Below, piece after piece: positions 1-10,809 of a stretch of DNA of 64,000 nucleotides. The stretch is from positions 6,874,175 through 6,938,174 of the forward strand of contig NC_058058.1 of assembly GCF_020085105.1 (NCBI RefSeq), written 5' to 3'. How positions within the stretch are numbered: the first letter of the stretch is position 1; every line of letters begins with the position of its first letter. Under the pieces are notes generated by a model, which did not search any database, was not told the DNA's origin, and was given only the letters and a program-made list of their open reading frames with translations. Source of the stretch: Siniperca chuatsi (taxonomy: Eukaryota; Chordata; Actinopteri; Centrarchiformes; Sinipercidae). A program made the position numbers and the translations under genes.

Positions 1-417
1 ATAAGAATAAATACTACAGAGGAACTACTTATGAAAACTGGCACATTTATTGTGGACAAATGTCTTTCTGTCTAAGTTACCTGCAAAGGTCTGAAACATG
101 GAGAGCTTGCCCAAAGCTGAAACCCTGTACAGGTTCTTGTCTGGTAAACTCCTAAAGATTTTAAAGAAATTAATTAATATTATTACAGTTGTTCATACAA
201 TAACATTGCAAACAATTTATCACCAAGAAGTCAAATCTTCAGGAGCTGTTTATCTATGCATTTTTCAGTTTATCTATCTGCACTTTCAAAGGTTGAATAA
301 ACTTAACTAATAGTGGTTAGAGATCTTTCTGAAACCATAAAGGTGTATGTATGCAAAAAATAAAAAAAATGCCAAATTGAAGTTGGCACGAAGTCAAATA
401 TTTTAACAATGCTTTAC

Positions 418-2743
418 CTTCCAAATTCATCATCAAGAATGTAACTCAAGTTGTGATGCCCTGTTGGAAACAAACCATATTTATTAAAGGACAGTTTGTA
501 CAGTTTCAAAACTGATCTTTTTAAAAATATATATTAAGAGCAGCTGTAATTGTGAACAAAACCAGCTTACCAACATACGTCCCCGTCATTTTGCAGCTCA
601 TGTATCCCCAATAAGAAGATTCAGAATCCAGTCGAAGGTTATATCTTTAGAAATATTTGAAAAACTTTTAAAACTGTACAAAATACCAAATTACTTTTAT
701 TAGTATTATATCAGTTTTATTTAACACAACTTCATCACTCAAAAGATTTCTCTGCAGCTGTGAGATATCTGTGTTGATATGTTTATTGTCTATAGTGCAT
801 TTTGCTGTGTTTTTACTGTGATTTCATTTCTAAACACAATCTACATCTAGACAAACTACTTACAGTTCATCTGACTGCGGTTTAAGCAGCTCGCATGGCA
901 TCCCTCCCATGTAGGATCTGCAATGAACAAGTTCAATTTGAAGGTATACATTTGAATATTTAAATGAAATTGGTAGTTAACGAGCAAGCAAATAAATCTC
1001 TTCTGTAACCCTCAGTCTTACATTTTCTTAAAACAAGTGAATACATTTCAGTGGGTTGGAATCATTTCCACTGTTTTCAATGCAAATAAACATCTTTAAA
1101 GAATTTTTTTATGTCAGACTAGTTTCTTTAGCCTTTGTTAGTTGGTCTGCCTGCCTTCCTTTATAGGATATTGACAGAATATCATCATACAGCAAATGTC
1201 CTTCATTTAAAAAAAAAAACAAACTTTATTGCCTGGGTGAGACAAACTGCTTTGCAGTAATATGAATATTTAGAAAGTACATCTGTTTTATAAAATGTTT
1301 ATACCTCAGGAATCTCACGTTGAGGCCATTGGAGCTCTTGTCAGTGTTGCTTCCATACACATCAGAGAAGATCCGTCCTCGCAGTGTCACCAAGGTGCCT
1401 GCAGTGATTTTGAACTGGGTTTAATATAAAGTTCAAACTGGACTCCGTAGAATCACTACATGCTGTAAAGTGTAAACACTGTACCTGGGGGACCACTGAC
1501 TGGACTCAGAGAGGAGATAGTAGGCGTTCGAAACCAGACAGTCTGAGGAGAGTTAAAGTAAGAATGGAAAAAGACTGTTAGAAACCAACCAGTAAGACAA
1601 ATGCAAAAGCTTGACTTGTAAATTAAGGTGTCTGTGTTGCATTAGCTGCAAACTTACAAAGATGCTGCATTGCTGTGATTTGTACACGCCTCTGCATATA
1701 TTGCTGTCAGGAATGGGAACACCGTCCACGCTGACACGGACCACATACTGATCATTCGGCATGGCTCTGTGATGGACAAAATTAATCATTTCATATGGTC
1801 ATGTGCATGAAGTGACTTACACACTTTAAAAAAAAAAAAGAAGTGTATATTCAGTAGAGTTCCCTTGGCCTGTAGGCTACCTGGTGTAACACAGGATCTT
1901 GTTGCCGTGTGTTGAGTCTCTCTCCACATCACAGGGGACTGACAGGGTGTTCGACACCAGGGTCACACGGTTGCCAAATGTGTCGTCTTTTGGATTCAGC
2001 TGGAACTGTCGCTCCTGGGCAAAACCTGGGGGGGGGGAATCCCACAAGTTTTGGATTAGGAGTTGACTTTTGTCACAGTTTAGAAACAAATAATCCACAG
2101 CTGCAGCTACTATAACTACCTCAACTTAATTTCTTCATCATCTCTTGGGCTAAACAGTTTCACAATATGGTAACTACAGTACAAACAAGATTCTTTGATT
2201 ACTTTTTGACTTTAAAAAATCATTTTTAACCAATATATATTTAATTTATGTGTCATAATCTGTTTAAAGTCTCAGCTGATTTAAAAAATAATATTCCCAG
2301 TTATTCTTAAAGATTAATTAGGTCTGTAAAAAGATTTAAGCATCACACATTTTGGATTAAACGTCACCATGAACAAAACTGTAACCTGCCCTATCTGAGG
2401 ATTACATCTCTTACCGTCTCCTGATATGGTGAGTCGAGTTGCTCCATTGGTGCTTCCGTAACGTGGAGATATGTTGTCAATGCGCTGAGCACCTGAGATA
2501 TAGATTAAACAACATAAGAGATCTTTTTACCCCCTGAGCAGCGGGCTAGTGGTGACTTGTCAGAAAATTTGGCCAATTTTCGCATTTAAAAAGGCGCAAA
2601 CTTACATCTAGACCTAAAGAACTCGATTAAAACAAATGCAGATTTGATCAACTTTCATTATTGTTGTGCTTTGTAACTGGCTACTTACTGCAGCAGCAGC
2701 ACCAAAGCGCGAGGAGAGCCGCGTGCGCCAGCGGGGACCCCAT
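418..2743 (-). CDS. pkhd1l1: Fibrocystin-L (PKHD1L1), 5' coding exons only; gene runs off the left edge
   Basis: Nine coding exons can be joined on the minus strand: 2743-2689, 2492-2415, 2025-1881, 1766-1658, 1542-1485, 1398-1305, 917-864, 644-571 and 460-418. All have GT/AG borders and compatible phases, giving 236 codons plus 2 bases. Exon 1 encodes a start Met and a hydrophobic, Cys-rich signal peptide (MGSPLAHAALLALW, then CCCC). Exons 2-4 form a first IPT/TIG domain (motifs NGATRLTISGDGF and RVSVDGVPIPDSN). Exons 5-9 begin a second (RTPTISSLSPVSGPPGTLVT, RGRIFSDVYGSN, GGMPCELL, GHHNLSYILDDEFG). These blocks match, from memory, the N-terminus of vertebrate PKHD1L1, a very large single-pass surface protein related to fibrocystin and known from stereocilia coat and immune cells. 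Only about 5% of the usual protein of over 4,000 residues is here. I could not find the next exon in bases 1-417. The neighbouring ENY2 supports the call. Confidence 0.93.
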
Positions 2744-3379
2744 CCTGGAGTTTTCCCAGATTTCCCTGCTGCCTCCTGCAGTCTGCTGGTACACCATTTA
2801 ACAACAAAAGTGCAATATTAGAATATCCTACTGTCTGTAAAGCTTTTGAGGAAGTCCACATAAGGCCGTATTTCAGGCTGGTTTGATAATTAAATTGAAT
2901 TATGACAAAGAGCTCTGAAAGAAAAGAATTGATTCTATAAGATAGGTAAACACACAAACTAGACGCAAGTCCCTACGTGATTATTATAGCAACACAGTGA
3001 TTAAATGTACTAATATCAAGAAATGTTGAAAATATTTACATTTTCAAATTAGAATGTGATTTAAAAATGAATTTGGCCTACCTGTTGAAAACGCCGTTTA
3101 ACAGTTAAATGCAGTAGGTGTTCTGTACAGGAAAGTGCACTAACTCTTTATACTGCTCAGTGTTCCGCCTCTCACCTGAAACTGGGAGGAGGTCAACCCA
3201 CCTGAGGTGCACACCGCGGTCTAAATCTGTTGCTGAACTCAAACCAAACGGATTTGTCCTTTTCCTGTCAGACGAGTTACAGCTTCCCGGACAGGAATCT
3301 AAATCACGACTTTGATGGAAGTGAAGAGGAAGTAGTGAAACTATAAAAAGCTCTCAGTAGATTTATCAAGGGTCCATCA

Positions 3380-3605
3380 GCAGAGGTGGAAGAAAAAGTA
3401 CTAATAAAACACTGTTACCTAAGTATAATCAAGAAAATGTACTTAATGCAGAAAAATGTCTCCTGTGACTGACATACTATTATACATAGGCCATATTATA
3501 TCATTAGATTATTATTACTCTCTCTATTATTAAAATCAGGATTTTACTGGTTGAGGTGGAGTTCATTTTTAACTGTTTATGTGTTTTATATGTTATGTTA
3601 TTATA
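3380..3605 (+). repeat. Fragment of teleost repeat, 'AAGTACTT' family
   Basis: The segment begins AGAGGTGGAAGAAAAAGTAC and continues with TTGAGGTGGAGTTCATTTTTAAC-like sequence around 3553. It shares its layout with 24160-24385 (opposite strand) and 60830-61205 (CAGTATTTGAGTAAATG, GTGGAGCCAG). This is a dispersed family I recognise as common in teleosts, probably a non-autonomous DNA element. Boundaries are approximate. Confidence 0.5.
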
Positions 3606-3619
3606 TGCTATGTTATGCA

Positions 3620-3720
3620 TCTACTGATTATTTTATTATTTAATCAAGTGATTGTTCGGTTTGTCAAAATACAGAAAAAAGTGAGAAATGCCGTCACAAT
3701 CACCCAGAGCCCAAAGTGGC
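3620..3720 (+). repeat. Fragment of MITE-like 'GCTGCAACTAATGATTA' family
   Basis: CTACTGATTATTTTATTATT is followed by AAATGCCGTCACAATCACCC and AGAGCCCAAAG, the left half of a dispersed short element. Its other copies in this window lie near 14.3, 18.7, 22.4, 32.7, 40.2, 44.7 and 60.1 kb. It abuts the repeat ending near 3605. Truncated copy. Confidence 0.5.
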
Positions 3721-4839
3721 AAGTGGCAAGTTTGAGATAATGAGTTGTGATCCCAGTAATAGAGAATTAGTAATGAGACAGTGAAATATGGGCAGCATAT
3801 TACATCTCTACCAGAGAGGTCATGACTCTAGGTGGCCCTGTATTCTGACCTTCATCATTAAAAACTCATGAAATGTAAATAAAACTTGAGCATGTTGTTC
3901 GTGTTTTTTATTTATTTGCTATTTATTTCCTTTTTATTTAACTTTTTGTCGCATTGTATAATATTGTCAGGTGTTACTGTTATTTTGTCCACACCCTTTA
4001 CATGTGTATGTACATATGTAAAGTTTATGAACTGTGCAACATGTTGTAGACAATTCTTAAAGATGTTTTGAATGTTTTGAACACTTTTTCCTGGCGTGTA
4101 AAGAGCATCACAGGCTCACAGAGGTGCTTGTGTGACCCTTGTTCCTTCTCATAGAGCTGAGAGGTTTTGAATGGCTTTACATCCATTAAAACAATAACAA
4201 CTTCTTGTGTTTGACACTCAGGCAGGACTATTGCTCATGAAACAAAATTACAACATGAAGCAAACAAGGAGAGAGGAACCTGATTAGCTGATGAGTGAGA
4301 GAAATATAGTCGGAGGATACATTTGCAACTTTAGCAGCTTCAAGTGGTCGTGAGAGATTACTGTTAAAGTTTTTGAAAAGTAAAATAATTACTACCTTTA
4401 AACCAGATACTATAAAATCAGTAAACTATCCACTCCTCTCACCTCCATTTGGTCTCGGGAGCTGCTGGTACCGGTGGAGATTGTGAAATTGTGGCAGGCT
4501 CAGTCATAACTGGTGAACCCAGCACCTTTTTTTCTGAAATACAGAATCTGGAAGACATCAGATGAAAAAATATATGGAAACTTGGGAAACTATTTTTAGC
4601 TTCTCCAAGATTTTTGACTTTGTTTTCTGTATGCTCTCGCTACATTTAACAGAAAAAAGTATGCATATACTGGACCACTTTTGATGCTGAAACTCTGTAA
4701 ATCTGTAAATTGGTTTGTGAAACACGTGCATCAGTGTAATCTTGAATTGCCAGATTACATTACCTAATGTAAAACGTGGCATTGAAGTGCTTTTAGCTCT
4801 TTGTTCTGCTTTCTTTCTTAATATCATCCAATATACACA

Positions 4840-5055
4840 AATTATAATACTTATATATACATTTTTATCTTTGAATTTTTACCCTATATATTTTGTTTTT
4901 ATAATTCTTATTTTTACTCTTATTCTATTTATTATCATTATTATTTATTGCGCATTAGTTGTTTAGCACAGCCTTTTGCTACCTTGCATTTTACTACACA
5001 TATTGATTGAATATGTGACAAATAAAAATGTTTGATGCTTAAATCCTTGAATCTA
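4840..5055 (+). mobile_element. LINE-like 3' tail remnant
   Basis: AT-rich sequence ends in TTGATTGAATATGTGACAAATAAAAATG and then TTAAATCCTTGAATC. I recognise this layout (short unique 3' UTR, AATAAA, then TTGAATC-like tail) from the 3' ends of fish non-LTR retrotransposons. No reverse transcriptase remains nearby, as expected for 5'-truncated copies. Confidence 0.4.
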
Positions 5056-6479
5056 GTGTTTTCTATAGTGTTTATGAATTCACTATAATAATAAACAGAG
5101 TGTTCTCTATATTATTTTAAATCTGTTGTGACAGAAGGATTTGAGCTGATTGTGAGGTCTGAATATGACAGACTTGTTTTTCATCAGTAATTTTCAGTTT
5201 GTCAAAATGAAAACTTATTTGATTAGGAAGACAGAGGAGACAGAGGAGTGAAGCCGCACAGGAAAAAGGTGAGGCATCTTTTTATTTAATGGAGTCAAAA
5301 ACTATACTAAACTATCTTTGCCTTCTGAGCTCATAAATAAAATAATTATTTTTCTTTTCAAGGCATGAAACAAACAGCAACAATACAAAAGGGTTACATA
5401 AATTTCAGCTGCCAATATAGTCAATAAAATAGACCTTTTTCACGGCAGACATTTTGGCTTGTCATAGTAGGAAAAGGTGTTACTAATAACATAAATGATG
5501 GTCCCAACAAGCCATGGCAGTGTGACAGTGAGCCAGCATGAACAATACCAGGACCCTCAAACCAAAGCAAAATGGAATTCAGCCATTACAGAGCTAGGTC
5601 ACAAAGTGCTTCACAACAGTAAAATTATTAAAAATACAACCATAAAAACAGTCAAAGAAACAACAATAAAACATAGGCAATCTCACCATAAGAAACAATA
5701 AAAGAATCAAAAGATCAAAATCAAAACATGAGCAACAACAGACCTTAAAAACACACAAGATTACAAATACTAGACAACACAAGGCGAGACAAAGGCCCGT
5801 AGTACGTAGGAGGAGGTGGTGTGTGGTAGATGTTTAACTTACATCACGTCGCAGCATTTGCTCACCCAGGTGTCTCTGGGTAGGAAAAGCCCAAAGAAAA
5901 GTTGTGCTTTCTCACGTAACGTCCATGAGAACAACAGCAATAGTAGTTCTGTCATTCTTTCCTTTATTGTTATCTTTAACTTAAACCATCTATCGTGTTG
6001 TTTTGCAAGAAAAGATGAGGAAAGAGACGATGAGACAAAAATGACCTACTGAGTTATTCACTCATCACCTGCAAAAAAAGTCCTTTTTGTTTTTTGATTA
6101 CATCATTCAAAATAGAAAAATCATGACTTCTGTCTACAAAACAAGGAACTTAAATCTAAATCAATAATACAATAAGGCCAAACATGTATATGTGTACATG
6201 TTATTTTAATTTGGGAGTTACTTTAACTGTAGGCTGCACACAGTGGGGATCAGTGAAGTAAAGCAGCTACTGTATTTTGCCAACCATTTTGTGGTTTCTA
6301 CTGTTCAGAACTTTGAATTAGCGAGACGACTTTAGGAGAAACTGTTGTGCAGTTGTGGTCAGGCACACAGATGATCAATTACTGTGCAGTGCTCACCGCA
6401 GCTTGGGCACAAAAGATGAGATATATATCGACGAAACAAAACGAGCAAAGACAAGTGAAAACTCTCACAGGACAATAAT

Positions 6480-6670
6480 CATAATAACAGTCATATTGTA
6501 CATATTCTTTATTATTTTCTTATAATATTGTTTAATATTATTTAATACTTGCTTTATCTTTCTTTATATTTGTACTATGCTTATTGTTTTGCACCAAAAT
6601 ATCAAAGCAAATTCCTTGTATGTGTAAACCTGCTTGGCAACGATTCTGATTCTGAGGACAAACAGCAGGC
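6480..6670 (+). mobile_element. LINE-like 3' tail with TTCTGA repeats
   Basis: The segment contains TTGTTTTGCACCAAAATATC, CAAATTCCTTGTATGTGTAA and CTTGGCAACGATTCTGATTC, ending in a short GATTCT tandem. This is the typical 3' end of a 5'-truncated fish LINE (Rex1/CR1-like by recollection; the family is not proven). No coding part is present. Confidence 0.5.
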
Positions 6671-7224
6671 CTGGTAACTCGGGATAGATTCTGAGGAGGT
6701 CGCAGTGCAGATTTAAAGCTGCATCCTTTATTATTACACTGAAGGAGTTAAATTACATATTTTAGATGACAAAATTTTATAAAGACCACCAAGTGATCCT
6801 GGTTGAAAACACTGGAGTTAGTTGTGCTCCAACGTACGAAAATACCATCTCATGACCAAAGTTATAAAGCAGCTACAGTAGTTGTTGTTTATTTAGGGTT
6901 TACTTTAAGCCTCTACAGTATCAGAAAACCAGATGTTCCAGTATACAACAAGCAATAAGTCTGCCAATCACAAGTGATTTTCCTTTAAAAGTCTATTATT
7001 TCATCCAATGCATAAAAAGCTTCCTTGACTGAGGTGTTTAACACAATTTTTTCCTTTCATCCATTCTTTCAAAAGAAATTATTTTCAGAATAAACAATTC
7101 TGTTGTTTTTTAGTCAGCCAATTAGTTGATAAAATGTCAAAATAAAAGACAAACAGCTAAATAAATTAAATTATTAAAGTAATATCTGTTAATAGCATAG
7201 TAATAGCATAATTCGCAGCAATTT

Positions 7225-7345
7225 CTGTTTTTACACTTACACATACGGATTAAACAAACAAGATATAAATAGCGAGATTTAGAGGTGTTTCTAATCTAAC
7301 TCTTGGCAAGAATGTGAATAATTATATTTCCCAAAATACCAAACG
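7225..7345. repeat. Fragment of the long-inverted-repeat element seen in full at 22.7-23.2 kb
   Basis: It contains GGATTAAACAAACAAGATAT, GCGAGATTTAGAGGTGTTTC and TCTTGGCAAGAATG, then ATTTCCCAAAATACC, which parallel the right arm of the 22713-23217 element and the 51-kb copy. The left arm is missing. Confidence 0.5.
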
Positions 7346-7756
7346 ATTTCTTTAAAATGTTGGATTTCAAAAATGTAAACAAATAAACTTCTACATTTTT
7401 ACATTTTAGGCAGTGTTTTAAAAACACTTCCAGTAATAACTAATATGCATTTTCAGTTGTCAGGTTTTATAAAGTTGCTTTAGATATGAGTAGGAAAAGT
7501 GAAGATGAGTCTGATGAGTGGTGAGAGTAGTGTGGCTATGATGGAATAAACTTTTGGGACACCAACATTTACTGTTAAAAAGTGTTTTAAGCCAGACTCT
7601 TCTGAATATGTGACCAAGTTGCCCATTCTTTCAATGGCATTCAGAACAGTAATCTCCCACTTAATAGTCTGTTCTAGTGTGTTGGCAAAACCAGGCACTG
7701 ACTGCTATCATGTACAACAACTCACACAGGGACATGCTGTATACACTTTATACGCC

Positions 7757-7776
7757 CACACACACACACACACACA
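7757..7776. repeat. CA microsatellite
   Basis: Ten uninterrupted CA units in intergenic DNA. Confidence 0.9.
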
Positions 7777-8228
7777 AGCTCTCACACTGCCTACACACCA
7801 AACTAAAAACTCAGTCTAAAAGTATAAATACCCCCGTCACTGTAAATTATTTTCATGAAGTCTGAAATCCTGAGAAAAGGAACACGTGCAGATATGTTGT
7901 CCAGCAGGTTCAGAGAGATGTGTGTGCATCTGGCTCAACTTCCTCTGAACGACACTTAAGAAAATACAATTCCTGAAAGGGAAAATTGGGCAACTTTCTT
8001 TCTTCTTACGTAACATCCTAAAGAACTAAGGAGCCTCACAACCATGTATGAGAGGGAGACAATGACATTTCTGCCATACCGTCTACAGTCGTATCTTTAG
8101 CACAAATCACTCATCATGCTGTCTGTCGAGAAAAAAAACCCCATAGCAAAACAAAAAAAGACATCAAACTGGTCTTTAGCAGTATTAAAGAAAAAGTCAG
8201 GACCCCCAATGACCAAAATAGGCATGAC

Positions 8229-8234
8229 TTTATT
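8229..8234 (-). terminator. Candidate ENY2 polyadenylation signal
   Basis: TTTATT on the plus strand reads AATAAA on the minus strand, about 165 nt past the ENY2 stop. It is the first canonical hexamer I see in a plausible position. Cleavage would fall near 8205-8215. Confidence 0.5.
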
Positions 8235-8397
8235 TTTCCCCAAAAACTGCTGCATAACAAACTAAAATCAATATGAAAACACACAATACAAAATAAAAAT
8301 AACACTTCAGCATTGCTCACAATGAGAACATCAGTTTGGATTTTAATTGTGGACCTACAGTGAGTAAAAAAATGTCTAGACGGGAATCTCGTCTCAT

Positions 8398-9985
8398 TCA
8401 CAAGGTTGCGTGTTGAGCTAGAAAAGCTCTGATTCTCTGCAGGAGCTCTTTCTTCACACTGTCTGGTACGAGTGCTGCATAGGAGAGAAAGTGTTGATAC
8501 GTCAGAACATACACTGAGGGACTAGAAAAAGAGAAACACTTGCAAATTGTGATATAATCCAATGCAACAGTACAGTAATACGTACTATTATCGTGAAACT
8601 TGACACTGACACTGTTTGTGATGTTGTAATAATAATAATAATAAAACTTTATTTATATAGCACTTATCAAAACAAAGTACAAAGTGCTTCACAACAAGAG
8701 AAATAAAGTACCACAATAATAGACTGCATTATGTTTAAGGTGTTTTTGCTTATTCATATGTGTAACACCTTTCAGTATAATGCAGTACAAAACAACAGCA
8801 CCACAAAGCACAGCCTCTAAATGTACCACAGAATTGAGTCACCACATAAACAACAAAAACATTTTACGTAACATAGTATCTTTTGTAAAAACACAGGTCA
8901 ACAATTTGCCGTGTATGTTTACAGAGTTGAGAAGCATTTGTGTCAGTGAAGCTCTGACTGAAAGACATTGGCTTGGTGTGGAGGTAAGAGATTACTATTT
9001 TTGCATCTATTGTGTAATTGTTCATTTTTACTTACGCACATTTTTGACTGATTTTATTGAGTAAAAATCTTGTCCTATCTCCTGTTCAGAAACATGTCAG
9101 ATGTAAACGTGGAGCCATTTGCAGTTTGCAGGCTGAGAAAAGACATTATTTATCTTTAAAAAAGCAATGGTTAAATAGAACTGTCAGTACTTTTTAACCT
9201 CTTAAAACCTCCAGTTTCCCCATATTTTTCTCCTTTTAGTAGCTTTAAGTTTAGAAAAATCATTCAAGTCTGTCTGTCTCATAGCATCTTATAAATGTTC
9301 TGCATTTACTTGTTCCAGCTTTGTTAAAGCGATATCATGTTTAAAATGGATGAAATGCTCAAAGCCAAGACTCCACGTTTCTTATGGATGCACCATTCAT
9401 CAAATGGAAATATTGTACGTTTTTATGGTGACTATTGTATTTAGTACATGTTATTTTTGTTTTTAAATGTTTCATTTTGTATATAGTCTATGTTCAGAAT
9501 GTATATAGTATTTTAGTGCTTTTACATTACTTATCACTTGAATTTCTCTGCGTGGGATCAATAAAGCATCTCATCGAATCTTATTCTAGATGTCTTGAGC
9601 ATTATTTTATCCATATGTCAGCAAAATTTGGTATCTTTAGAACCTCTGGGGTCTCCACCAGATTTTAAAATAAAGCTCTGTGGGTTTAACCAAAGTTTGA
9701 CTGTGCAGCGGTTGTTTTTACTGACTGACCCAAATTGTTTTGTTTTTTTTGTTTACTTGAGCAGATTTTATACACCCAACCTAATTAACACAAGCACAAT
9801 AACAGCACATCTACTTGAGTATGATTATTATTTCTAAACTTCTTCCACCCCCTGCTGTACCTCTGCCTTTTGGTGTGACTTCTGTGACCAGGTCCTCCAC
9901 TGTGACATGCTCCAGGCCCTTTTCTTTAATCACATCTGGACAAAACAGTTAATGACTTCAGAGATCCAGTTTCATGGAAGCACCG

Positions 9986-10044
<59 letters not shown>

Positions 10045-10293
10045 TACAATACCTTTGCAGTGTGCTTTCAGCTGATCCTTCCATCCACACTCCACCAGCT
10101 TTGCCCTGAGCAATTCTTTCAACCTGCGGCCACACATTTAGTTGACATTATTTGAAACGTCTAAATAGCTACTGCTGTCTCGAAACCATTCATGACCAAG
10201 TCAGTGAAGAGAAAACCTTGCTTACCGCTCCCGTTCCCCCATTTCTATCAGCTTCTGGTTTATTGCGGCCCTCATCTGGGAGTCTTTGCTCAT
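8398..10293 (-). CDS. eny2: ENY2 / Sus1 homologue, SAGA and TREX-2 subunit
   Basis: Four coding exons on the minus strand, 10293-10226, 10123-10053, 9935-9861 and 8474-8398, join in phase to 97 codons including TGA, giving 96 aa, the expected ENY2 length. The protein starts [20 protein letters not shown] and continues through [35 protein letters not shown] and [18 protein letters not shown], diagnostic for the small helical ENY2/Sus1 family. The family joins the deubiquitinase module of SAGA (histone H2B) and the TREX-2 mRNA-export complex. A non-coding first exon appears to end at 10402 (AAACG then gtaacg) and splice to 10300, leaving a 101-nt intron. No in-frame upstream ATG was seen, so the start at 10293 is the natural one. 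The third intron is 117 nt and half (TG)n; the last is about 1.4 kb. It is head to head with NUDCD1. Confidence 0.97.
8628..8720 (+). repeat. TAA microsatellite plus 'ACTTTATTTATATAGCAC' repeat fragment in ENY2 last intron
   Basis: A short (TAA)n run is followed by AAAACTTTATTTATATAGCAC and ACAAAGTGCTTCACAACA. This dispersed sequence also appears in part at 5600-5620 and 48640-48690. It is a common fish repeat head, of unknown class here. Confidence 0.5.
9430..9595 (+). mobile_element. LINE-like 3' tail remnant
   Basis: The end reads TTGAATTTCTCTGCGTGGG, ATCAATAAAGCATCTCATC, then GAATCTTATTCTAG. This resembles the 3' terminus (TGAATTTCCC...GGGATCAATAAAGTATCT type) of many fish LINEs. It lies in the last ENY2 intron in antisense orientation. 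Confidence 0.5.
9988..10042. repeat. (CA)27 microsatellite inside a 117-nt ENY2 intron
   Basis: About 27 uninterrupted AC units on the plus strand, therefore (GT/TG)n on the ENY2 sense strand. The tract starts about 10 nt after the donor at 10052 and occupies roughly half the intron (10052-9936). Confidence 0.95.
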
Positions 10294-10809
10294 GATCTGT
10301 CTGAAATCAAACACAAACTGTAGTAATGTCGGTTTGGTTTCAACTATTTCAGTGGAATATACAAAAACGCTTTATTTTGTTAGCCATCAGGCAGACGTTA
10401 CCGTTTGTCTCGACGGATCAGCTGGGGAACACACAGTCCCTTTACACAACCGTACCGTCTGAAACGTTAAAAGCTTTACAAAGGTTCCGCTTTGGCAGCG
10501 GTTAATCTGCCACAAACCGACTACGTCATTGCTAAAACCCTGGTCAGATAAGGCAGTTTATCTTTTTGCTAAGACAAATTGTCTTCTGTTTGTTAAGACG
10601 ACTAAAAAAAAAAACGTTTATTAAGCCACACAAAACGTTTTGAGAGAAAATACAAGGACTCAACCTCCCATGAGCGCCCCGGCACGTCGTGTCCGCTGTA
10701 AAATGGCTCCGTGTGCGCCAGAACAGGAAACGTGTGTCCAACTCACTTCTTCAACATCATCATCTTGCTTCACATCAACTTGTGGATAAGACAGTCTTTT
10801 TTAAAAGAC
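10294..10809. promoter_or_regulatory. Bidirectional ENY2/NUDCD1 promoter region with both 5' UTRs
   Basis: The two start codons lie 517 bp apart in divergent orientation, and the ENY2 non-coding exon (ending at 10402) reaches into the gap. The stretch around 10650-10740 is locally richer in G+C and CpG (CCCCGGCACGTCGTGTCCGC). No TATA box is evident. An AAAATGGC element at 10701-10707 resembles a YY1-type core-promoter motif, as does CATGGCCGC at the NUDCD1 start. Shared control is inferred from geometry. Confidence 0.6.
10703..10789 (+). other. Upstream open reading frame in the NUDCD1 leader
   Basis: ATG in a favourable context (AAAATGG) opens a 28-codon frame ending at TAA 10787-10789, 20 nt before the NUDCD1 ATG and in a different frame. 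It matters only if transcription starts upstream of 10703, which the sequence alone cannot show. Confidence 0.4.

Larger units (their letters stand above)
2744..8228. other. Intergenic DNA between PKHD1L1 and ENY2
   Basis: No exon of a recognisable gene was found here. It holds the presumed PKHD1L1 promoter and 5' UTR (just right of 2743), fragments of short teleost repeats (about 3380-3720 and 7225-7345), two LINE-like 3' tails (about 4840-5055 and 6480-6670), a repeat resembling other gene-poor teleost sequence (about 5590-5800) and a CA microsatellite (7757-7776). The open frames of 60-90 codons are AT-rich and lack splice signals or family similarity. Confidence 0.6.
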
